Below, one piece after another: positions 1 to 6,662 of a stretch of 64,000 nt of DNA. The first letter of the stretch is position 1. Every line of letters begins with the position of its first letter. The stretch is taken from NCBI GenBank assembly GCA_963618065.1, contig CAVERH010000002.1, positions 60,196 to 124,195 of the forward strand, written 5' to 3'. The stretch is from Suilimivivens sp963618065 (lineage in GTDB: Bacteria; Bacillota; Clostridia; Lachnospirales; Lachnospiraceae). The notes under the pieces were generated by a model. It was not told the origin of the DNA. It saw only the letters and a program-made list of their open reading frames with translations, and made no database searches. The position numbers were made by a program, and so were the translations under genes.

Positions 1-1917
1 AAAAACCTCAGATTCTAAATTAATTTCTCCTCCGATTTCCGCCGAAACTCCGATTCCTCCTTCGAATTTAACCGTGAAGCCGTCGTTTAATATTTCCTTC
101 CCGATGCCTTTGTCATAAATTTCCTGCAGATTCAGCTGCGGACCCGTCAGGGTTGCCTTCAGTATTTCATCCTCATCTCCTGCCTGCCCGGAAAGCTTTA
201 AATCTGCATACAAGCTGGAGCTTGCGGAAATCAGGCTTCCCAGCCCTACAATCAGTCCCAGAGCCACTTTAGCCGATATGGAGCCCTTCAGTGCAAGGCT
301 GACTCCTGTATCCACCGCAACAACCGCAAGGAAATTCATCATTTTTTCTTTCGCCTGTTCCGGCTCCAGCTTTTCATTTACAGCACCAGCAAACTCACCC
401 AGCTTTTCCTTTGCCTGGTCTGCATTTGATATATTGAAATCCGTATCGAGGCTGACTCCGACCTCAAAGTCCGGTGTCAGTCTGATAAAACCATCCAGGC
501 ATGGTAAAATCGGAAATTTCTGCTTCATGTCATCAAGATAATTGATCTCGGGTGCATCCAGAATATGCATCTGTTCTTTTTCACTATCCTCCAGCTCCCC
601 GGGAAGCTTCCCTGCCATAAGATCCCGTAAAGCTGCCTTCACCCATTGCAGACGCTGTCCTGCCGCACTGTCTTTATCATCCTTAACAAACGCCTGAATA
701 TAATCCCAGACGGATATTTCCTCAATCTTTTTATCTTTATTCAGTTCTTCCTGTGCTTTCTCTGTCGGGGTCTCGTTATTCACAGACTTCTCCAGCAGGG
801 ATATAGAATGTGACAGATCGGAACCCTCCTGCTCTTCCTGCTCTGTTTCCCAGACTTCGTTTGAATCAATGTCCTTTAAGCCTCCAGGAATATCCTCTGT
901 ATTCCTGCCCGGATCGGTTACTATGTCCTGATCTGTGTTCCCGCCCGGATTAGTTATTACGTCCTTACTCGTGTCCTGTGCGGCTCCTATATCCTGTAAA
1001 GGAATGTCTCCTGTATTCTTATCCGGTTCAGTTCCTATATTCGTATTCTGATTATTTCCAGTATCCGTGTCCTTGTTCGGCTCTATGACCTGAACCTTGT
1101 CCGAAACCTTTTTTTTACGTCTTCGCTTAACCTTTTTCAGTGGGTTGTTTTGCGTCGTTCCCTGATCTTCCGCACTCTGTGTTGCCGGTACAGCTTCTCT
1201 CACGATTTTAATCTGTCCGTCATTGCCTTCACTCTGGCCGATTTCCGCCCGAACCTTCTGTTCCGTTTCAATACCTCTTTTTTTACTGACAAGTATCGCA
1301 TCATCATAAACCATCCCCTTCTCGGTAAGGGTAATGGTACCTGCCTTCAATCTCTCTTTTTTATTAAGTTTAATATCATCACGGATAAAACCATGAAGCA
1401 CCGGGATATGATTCTCGGAAAATGCCTCTTCCGGCGCGGCCAGTGCGATCTCCTTAGACAAGGGTTCCGTTGATACTTCACCCTCATGCATGGAATGGTC
1501 TGTTTTGCTGACATAAATGAACTGTACGTTTTCCTTCTCCGGAGTGTAAGCTTTGTTACCTGTGAGTCCGATCAATGTAACCGAATTCATATCCAGTACA
1601 AGCCCCTGTCCAAGCTCTACAACACCGCCCCGGACCTGATAGGATTCCTTGCCCTTAAATCTGGTCGTGTTGATATTAAAATTCACATTTTCATGCAAAA
1701 AATGAATCCAGCTTGCCTGATCCTTAAAAAACCCCAGACTCTTTGCACGTTCCCTGCTGTCTATTCCTTCCGCATCAATCTCCAGATCTGCATATCCGCT
1801 CTCATCTGTCTCTCTTTCATATGCAGAAAAAACCGCACGCTCCCTTGCATCCATGGAGCTCTTCCGGTCTTTTCCCTTATCCTTAACCTCTTTTACATTA
1901 AGCTTTGCATCCTTCAT
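1..1917 (-). CDS. Unidentified large protein, C-terminus beyond window edge
   Basis: The frame is open from an ATG at 1917 to the window edge, giving at least 639 residues. The ATG lies 3 nt after the stop of the upstream AAA+ gene, so the two are co-transcribed. I do not recognise the family. Visible parts are a charged N-terminus with no signal peptide; a compact region at about residues 55-225; a very basic patch (KKVKRRRKKKV) at about 250; a long Asn/Asp/Thr/Glu-rich linker with near-repeats such as NTDQDIVTDPG and NTEDIPGG; and then a more hydrophobic region near residues 535-570 (VALGLIVGLGSLISASSS) followed by Gly-rich beta-prone sequence. It could be a structural or effector-like component handled by the adjacent ATPase, for example in a contractile injection-type cluster. 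That is inference from context only. Confidence 0.7.
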   Translation of the reverse strand, partial: MKDAKLNVKEVKDKGKDRKSSMDARERAVFSAYERETDESGYADLEIDAEGIDSRERAKSLGFFKDQASWIHFLHENVNFNINTTRFKGKESYQVRGGVVELGQGLVLDMNSVTLIGLTGNKAYTPEKENVQFIYVSKTDHSMHEGEVSTEPLSKEIALAAPEEAFSENHIPVLHGFIRDDIKLNKKERLKAGTITLTEKGMVYDDAILVSKKRGIETEQKVRAEIGQSEGNDGQIKIVREAVPATQSAEDQGTTQNNPLKKVKRRRKKKVSDKVQVIEPNKDTDTGNNQNTNIGTEPDKNTGDIPLQDIGAAQDTSKDVITNPGGNTDQDIVTDPGRNTEDIPGGLKDIDSNEVWETEQEEQEGSDLSHSISLLEKSVNNETPTEKAQEELNKDKKIEEISVWDYIQAFVKDDKDSAAGQRLQWVKAALRDLMAGKLPGELEDSEKEQMHILDAPEINYLDDMKQKFPILPCLDGFIRLTPDFEVGVSLDTDFNISNADQAKEKLGEFAGAVNEKLEPEQAKEKMMNFLAVVAVDTGVSLALKGSISAKVALGLIVGLGSLISASSSLYADLKLSGQAGDEDEILKATLTGPQLNLQEIYDKGIGKEILNDGFTVKFEGGIGVSAEIGGEINLESEVF

Positions 1918-1920
1918 CTC

Positions 1921-3924
1921 TTACTCCACCCATAATTTGTTCATAATACTGGTATGCCCCGTTTTCATGTATTCATCGTTAACCGCCTCTGCAATATCCT
2001 TCTGCGTAATCCTGCGGTTACCTGCTGCTGCCTGATATGCTGCAGCGATCGCAGCTGACTTAATTCCGCTTCCCGTCAATTCACCGGCATATCTTACAAA
2101 GGTTTCAAAGCGGACATCCTCTGCAAGCGGTGCCTCCTTTGGAAAAATACTCTTCCACAATTCCAGCTGCTCTGCTTCCGTTGGCCTCTCCAATGGAATC
2201 ATATAGGTGATTCTTCTCTTAAATGCAGCATCAAAGCTTTGCATAAGATTGGTTGCAAGAATGGAAAGTCCTCTGTATTCTTCCAGCTTTTGAAGCAGGA
2301 AGCCGGTCTCTGCATTCGCATATTTATCATTGGCGCTTCCAACATCGGTACGCTTTGCAAATAAGGAATCTGCCTCATCAAAAAATAGAATTGCATTGCT
2401 GTTTTTGGCTGTATCAAAGATCCGTGCTAAATTTTTCTCACTTTCCCCAATATATTTACTGCTGACCTGCGACAGATCAATCCGGTATATATCAAGATTC
2501 AGCTCATTCGCAATAACGGTAGCTGCCATCGTCTTTCCTGTTCCGGATGGACCATATAGCGCAATCACAACTCCCTGTCCATAGGGCAGCTTCTTTCCAA
2601 ACCCAAAGCTGTCATTCACTACATTTCTATATCGGATCCTCTGAATCGCACTCTTCATTTTCTTCCTGGTCTGCTCCGATACCTTCAAATCCTCCCACCC
2701 GAAGGGACTCTCCAGCTTTGTAACCATCCGGTCAAAATTCGCCACAATCATCTTTTTAATGGATTCTGTCAGCAGCTGCCTGGTAATAATCTTCTGGCTG
2801 TACGTCTCTGCGGCAAATGGTACACACATTTTAATCACGGCTTCTATCGTCCGGGGGGTAAGATCATAAACGGAAACCAGTTCATCCTCAGAAATATCCT
2901 CGCTCAGCTCTACCGATTGTTCTTCAGCAAAATGTTTCCATAGCTGTTTTTGTTCGGCTGCCGGCATATGCTCCCATTCACATATGTACAAAGGACTGGA
3001 GCTTCGTATCCATTCGCTGATCTGACAGCTTCCTCCCACAATAAAATGCCGGAGCTCCTGCTGAAGCATGGACAATACCGCGAATAGCTTATAGGCAGCA
3101 TTCGACATTTCACCGTCCTCAGAATCTGCTCCTGTCCTAAGGCCATCCAGATCAAGATACAGGAGAGCATCATTAAAAAATACCGCCTGCTCTGCCAGAT
3201 CAAGGACACTTCGGATATCCTCCATATTCATGTTCACCAGATACCTTCCATCCAGAATCAGAAGCTCCTGGTAGAAATATCCTGCCAGATAGGAGACTGC
3301 ATGCTTTTTGCCTTCTCCGGCATCCCCCTTTAACTGGATCACCCCATTCCTACCGGGCAGAATCACCTTCACAAAGATATCCTTTAACCAGTCTGTTTCC
3401 TTTTGCCTCCCAATCATTGCTGTATGCCTGTCATTATCTGCATATTCCAGACAAAAGGAGGCCTTCTTCACAGAAATTCTCCTGCCCTGCAAAGCTGGAA
3501 TGACATGATCCTTCAGCGAGATTACCGAATTCATGTTCCGGGACTTCTGGTCTGTAATGGTTACAAAATACTGTTGGAAAGCACCTTCTTTATCAAACAA
3601 AGGCTCCCATGTAAGATCATCTTCGTTAAGGAATGCGGATAATATGGAGGAAGCCGCACGGAATGTCAGATTATTCTCGGAAAACATCTGTGAAATCAAC
3701 TGCAGCTGTGAACAGACCTTTCCGTCGAGATTTCCTGCTGCCAAAAGCATTACCAGAGCAAGCTCCATCGGAGTCAGACCATACACAGCATCACCTTTGT
3801 AATATTCATAAAACAGCTCCTGAAGCCTCTTCTTCTCGTTTTCCGCCTCATCTGAGCTTTTCAGTACAAGCTCACACACTTGCTGATAAAAGCTGCACCA
3901 GTGCTGTAAATCTATTATTTTCAT
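1921..3924 (-). CDS. AAA+ ATPase with degenerate first and intact second ATPase module
   Basis: A 667-residue cytoplasmic protein with no membrane segment. The C-terminal module is a canonical AAA+ domain: Walker A GPSGTGKT at 458-465, Walker B ILFFDEAD at 512-519, sensor 1 LATN near 556, arginine finger FKRR near 568 and a sensor 2-like GSGIKSA near 618. An earlier P-loop-like segment (KGDAGEGKK, about 199-207) and the following 130 residues look like a first, decayed module. Proteins of this general build act as single ATPases in contractile injection (eCIS/PVC-type) clusters and in other remodelling systems. The sequence alone does not decide between these. Start is the ATG at 3924, preceded by GGGAG. 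It is followed after 3 nt by the unidentified 1..1917 gene. Confidence 0.8.
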   Translation of the reverse strand: MKIIDLQHWCSFYQQVCELVLKSSDEAENEKKRLQELFYEYYKGDAVYGLTPMELALVMLLAAGNLDGKVCSQLQLISQMFSENNLTFRAASSILSAFLNEDDLTWEPLFDKEGAFQQYFVTITDQKSRNMNSVISLKDHVIPALQGRRISVKKASFCLEYADNDRHTAMIGRQKETDWLKDIFVKVILPGRNGVIQLKGDAGEGKKHAVSYLAGYFYQELLILDGRYLVNMNMEDIRSVLDLAEQAVFFNDALLYLDLDGLRTGADSEDGEMSNAAYKLFAVLSMLQQELRHFIVGGSCQISEWIRSSSPLYICEWEHMPAAEQKQLWKHFAEEQSVELSEDISEDELVSVYDLTPRTIEAVIKMCVPFAAETYSQKIITRQLLTESIKKMIVANFDRMVTKLESPFGWEDLKVSEQTRKKMKSAIQRIRYRNVVNDSFGFGKKLPYGQGVVIALYGPSGTGKTMAATVIANELNLDIYRIDLSQVSSKYIGESEKNLARIFDTAKNSNAILFFDEADSLFAKRTDVGSANDKYANAETGFLLQKLEEYRGLSILATNLMQSFDAAFKRRITYMIPLERPTEAEQLELWKSIFPKEAPLAEDVRFETFVRYAGELTGSGIKSAAIAAAYQAAAGNRRITQKDIAEAVNDEYMKTGHTSIMNKLWVE

Positions 3925-3979
3925 ATCTATTCTCCCGCCCCCTGCAAATCAGAACATATAACTGATACATCGTTTATAT

Positions 3980-4033
3980 GATGTCGGGGTCAAAAGCCCC
4001 CGACTTTGATGCTCATATCGGGACCCTGGCATC
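3980..4033. repeat. Palindromic element downstream of rqcP
   Basis: Inner perfect 7-bp stem GTCGGGG/CCCCGAC (3983-3989 with 3998-4004) inside a wider imperfect inverted repeat (GATGTCGGGGTC against GGGACCCTGGCATC). There is no T-run, so it is not a classical terminator. Seventeen bases, 3978-3994, recur exactly at 4894-4910. Confidence 0.6.
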
Positions 4034-4039
4034 TTTATA

Positions 4040-4279
4040 TTATACGTATCGAAATAACTCCTTGGCTTCATCCTTCTTAACCACTTCCTGAACGGAAAGG
4101 ACTTCAACCTTCACATCCCTGTTTCCAAAAGCAATCGTAATCGTATCACCCTCTTTGACATTTGCAGATGCCTTGGCCGGCTTGTCATTCACCAGCACTC
4201 TGCCCGCATCACAGGCTTCATTGGCTACAGTTCTTCTTTTAATCAAACGGGATACCTTCAAATATTTGTCGAGTCTCAC
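4040..4279 (-). CDS. rqcP: S4-domain RNA-binding protein RqcP (YabO family)
   Basis: A 79-residue S4 protein starting with RLDKYLKVSRLIKRRT, the hallmark of the YabO/RqcP family, with the usual GRVLVNDKPAKAS core. In Bacillus, RqcP works with RqcH on stalled 50S subunits in ribosome quality control, helping add C-terminal alanine tails. I place the start at the GTG at 4279, which has GGAGG six bases upstream. Longer in-frame starts to 4345 add a tail not seen in the family. It lies 74 nt downstream of the HU gene, the usual HU-YabO order of Firmicutes, but the sporulation genes yabP/yabQ that commonly follow are absent here. Confidence 0.9.
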   Translation of the reverse strand: MRLDKYLKVSRLIKRRTVANEACDAGRVLVNDKPAKASANVKEGDTITIAFGNRDVKVEVLSVQEVVKKDEAKELFRYV

Positions 4280-4353
4280 ATGACACCTCCTGAAATCAAA
4301 AAAGTGCCGTTGCAATGCAGCGACACTTCGGTTAATTCCAACCAATATAACTA

Positions 4354-4626
4354 TTAGTTAATGGAATCCTTTAAAGCCTTACCAGCTTTAAATTTAGGAG
4401 CCTTAGAAGCAGGAATGCTCATGGTCTTACCGGTCTGAGGATTTCTTCCTTCTCTTGCTGCTCTCTTGGATACTTCGAATGTACCGAATCCAACTAACTG
4501 AACCTTTCCGTCCTTCTTAAGTTCTTCTGCAACAACATCCGTAAATGCCTTTAATGCCTTCTCTGCATCTTTCTTGGATAAGCCGGCTGCATCAGCCATA
4601 GCTGCAACTAATTCTGTTTTGTTCAT
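4354..4626 (-). CDS. hup: HU family DNA-binding protein
   Basis: A 90-residue HU with the full signature: MNKTELVAAMA at the N-terminus, GFGTFEV at the base of the DNA-binding arms and GRNPQTGK in the arm tip. HU is the abundant nucleoid protein that bends DNA and shapes the chromosome. The start has a strong TAGGAGGAA site, and a near-consensus sigma-A promoter lies about 100 nt upstream (4732-4760), as expected for a highly expressed gene. It heads a likely hup-rqcP unit. Confidence 0.97.
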   Translation of the reverse strand: MNKTELVAAMADAAGLSKKDAEKALKAFTDVVAEELKKDGKVQLVGFGTFEVSKRAAREGRNPQTGKTMSIPASKAPKFKAGKALKDSIN

Positions 4627-4657
4627 TTGAACTTCCTCCTACATATTTGAGTGTATT

Positions 4658-4687
4658 ATTCGATATCTAATACTAATATTCGATATC
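4658..4687. repeat. Direct repeat in hup leader
   Basis: ATTCGATATC occurs at 4658-4667 and again at 4678-4687, exactly 20 bp apart, between the hup promoter and its start codon. The two-turn spacing suits a regulator site, but I cannot assign one. Confidence 0.45.
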
Positions 4688-4731
4688 CGACGACGGCGGA
4701 ACGATCTGCCCCTTCACAAACGTCTATAATA

Positions 4732-4760
4732 TATATATCGTTTTTACTTTTGTTTGTCAA
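4732..4760 (-). promoter_or_regulatory. Sigma-A promoter of hup
   Basis: On the minus strand, a perfect -35 TTGACA (4755-4760), a 17-bp spacer and -10 TATATA (4732-4737) precede hup with about a 100-nt leader. Confidence 0.75.
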
Positions 4761-4871
4761 GGCAAATTTAAATCAAAATGCGAATTTTTCAAGGTTTTCC
4801 GCAAATTTTACATATCCAAACGAGCAGTCTGTTCAAAACCCAAAATCGTATTTTGTCGAACGGTTTGTTGC

Positions 4872-5252
4872 TTATTTTCTATTATGATATGGAATGATGT
4901 CGGGGTCAAACGATTGGGTTTCCAATATGTACTCAAAATCACCAATCTGATCTGTCTTTGCTGCAAGCTTCACCAATTTCTCCAGAAGTGAGACATCGGT
5001 TATATTCTCAATTTTGTCTCGAAGTTCTTCGGACAATGCACCATGCACCTGCAGAAAAGAAATAATCATCGAATGGTAAGCTTCTTCCTGTCCCTGTTCA
5101 TGACTCTCCTTCTTCTCCCAATATAAAACTTCATCAAATCTCATATAGGCAAGTCTCACCTCCGGTTTCTTTTTTACCTGTTCCACCATTGCATTTGCAA
5201 GGAAATCGTCCATTACATCCATTTCTTCGAGTGTCTTTTTTGTACTACCCAT
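4872..5252 (-). pseudogene. Internally deleted Rpn-type PD-(D/E)XK nuclease/transposase remnant
   Basis: The frame is intact at 126 residues but reads as two ends of a longer protein joined together. The first ~22 residues (MGSTKKTLEEMDVMDDFLANAM) match the usual opening of Rpn/PD-(D/E)XK-family transposase-like nucleases. From about residue 24 the sequence jumps to the family's C-terminal part (RLAYMRFDEVLYWEKKESHEQGQEEAY and the following helices). The nuclease core that should lie between, about 150-200 residues, is missing, so activity is not expected. Family assignment is from memory of the terminal motifs. The last codons (FDPDII) fall in a 17-bp repeat also present at 3978. It could still be a short expressed protein. 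Confidence 0.55.
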
Positions 5253-5600
5253 ATTCTATACCCTCCCCGAGGCAAACAAAATACAGGTATCCCCTAGCTG
5301 CTTCTGTCTCTGCCGCCATTGTTGTGTGTGTGAAAATGCAGGCGATATGCCAGAAGATTAATCCGCTTGGGTCAGATTCCAAAGATACAGATTGATCAGA
5401 TTTTCACATATGTTCTGTTACTGTTTTATCGTAACAGCAGTCAAAATATATGTCAAGTCTATTTTGATTTTTTATGATCGTATTATCGTTACCCTTACTC
5501 ACTATAAGAGCAATAAGGCTCCGCAGACATATATCCACAGAGCCTCATGATCTCACACTAATTTAGTGATCTTATAAAATCTTATTAAAACTTCTTCAAC
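5253..5600. other. 348-nt intergenic stretch between remnant and lipoprotein
   Basis: No convincing gene. It holds a hairpin TGTTAC/GTAACA near 5418-5440 with flanking ATAT-rich arms, and a terminator-like stem close to the lipoprotein end (5516-5545). Otherwise it is AT-rich and unremarkable. Confidence 0.5.
5516..5545 (-). terminator. Possible terminator after leucine-rich lipoprotein
   Basis: Stem AGGCTC/GAGCCT with an 18-nt loop, about 55 nt past the stop at 5601. The downstream T-content on the minus strand is only moderate, so termination is tentative. Confidence 0.4.
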
Positions 5601-6212
5601 TTAATCCTTATAATCAAATACGATCTTACAGTTATTTAATACGGAATTTCCTCTTTCGGCAATTTCCACATTATTCCACTCTTCTTCGGATCCGCGGAAG
5701 TAAATGGTAATGTCTTCGGGTACTTTTTCAAAGGAATCGACTTCGATTCTCTTTAATCCCTTTCCAATAACCAGTTCTCTTAATTCAAAATCAATCAGAA
5801 ATGCCGCTGTTCCAAGGCTTTCTACACCATCCGGAAGAACAATCTTTTCAACATAAGACATTGATCCCAAGGTTCCTTCTGCATATTCGGTAATACCATC
5901 GGATACCGTTACTGACTTGGCAGGTACAGATCCTCCTTCATCATACATCGAGAACGGCCAGTCTCCAATTGCCTTTACCGGAAGTCCCTTTCCGTTTTCC
6001 TCATGCCAGTTGCCAACCACAACATTTTCCTCAGTGCATGATGTACCATCCGTCATAATATAATACGTTCCGTCTTCACTGAGTTCATACACAAGTCCGG
6101 CACTGCCCTCAATTTTCTCTTGCTTACTTCCTCCGCATCCTGTTAAGCACAGGGAAGATACCAGCATTACCGCCATCATTCCAATTGCTACAAATTTTTT
6201 TAAGTTTTTCAT
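5601..6212 (-). CDS. Lipoprotein with BspA-like leucine-rich repeats
   Basis: About 203 residues. A short basic N-terminus and hydrophobic stretch lead to a lipobox (LCLTGC), so it should be lipidated and held on the outer face of the membrane. The body carries LRR_5/BspA-type repeats (SVTVSDGITEYAEGTLGS; VEKIVLPDGVESLGTAAF; RELVIGKGLKRIEVDSF), which usually mediate binding. The ATG at 6212 is preferred over the GTG two codons earlier because AAGGAG sits 8 nt upstream of it. It follows the small membrane protein gene by 27 nt and is probably the last gene of the GH3/GtrA operon. Confidence 0.8.
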   Translation of the reverse strand: MKNLKKFVAIGMMAVMLVSSLCLTGCGGSKQEKIEGSAGLVYELSEDGTYYIMTDGTSCTEENVVVGNWHEENGKGLPVKAIGDWPFSMYDEGGSVPAKSVTVSDGITEYAEGTLGSMSYVEKIVLPDGVESLGTAAFLIDFELRELVIGKGLKRIEVDSFEKVPEDITIYFRGSEEEWNNVEIAERGNSVLNNCKIVFDYKD

Positions 6213-6239
6213 AGTCACTACTCCTTTTCTTTTTATATT

Positions 6240-6662
6240 TTATTTTCCCACACTCACCGGAACATCTTTACAAATAAAACAATCAATAATAGAAAGAATC
6301 ACACCACACAGAAGCATAACCCCGTATGTCATAATTGCCGGAACCTGTGAGGCATCTCCGAACAGGTTAATTCCAGCCACATAATCGGCAACCGATAAGA
6401 CACCGCCATTGGCAAAGGAAGCAAATGCAAATGCCATCAGAACCGATCCTGCCACATGAATATAATCATTCCATGACTTTTGTGCAAATATCACCGTCAA
6501 CACCTCTGCCAAAATCGCCAGTACAATGTAAACCAGAGTTCTTTTATACTGGGGTATCGTCGCTGCATGCACCGCTGTATAAAAGACAGGTATGATCATC
6601 AAGATAACGGCAATTCCACGCAAAATAACTGATACGGAAATTTCAGAAGTTATTTTTTTCAC
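6240..6662 (-). CDS. Small four-helix membrane protein of the GH3/GtrA operon
   Basis: 140 residues with four predicted transmembrane helices at about 12-34, 43-62, 68-88 and 108-130 and no recognisable enzymatic motif. I do not know its family. It starts with GTG inside the stop of the preceding membrane-anchored GH3 (GTGA overlap), with an AGGGGAGGG site upstream, so translation is coupled to that GH3. The coupling and its size suggest a membrane partner of the GH3 protein, but nothing in the sequence proves this. Confidence 0.75.
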   Translation of the reverse strand: MKKITSEISVSVILRGIAVILMIIPVFYTAVHAATIPQYKRTLVYIVLAILAEVLTVIFAQKSWNDYIHVAGSVLMAFAFASFANGGVLSVADYVAGINLFGDASQVPAIMTYGVMLLCGVILSIIDCFICKDVPVSVGK

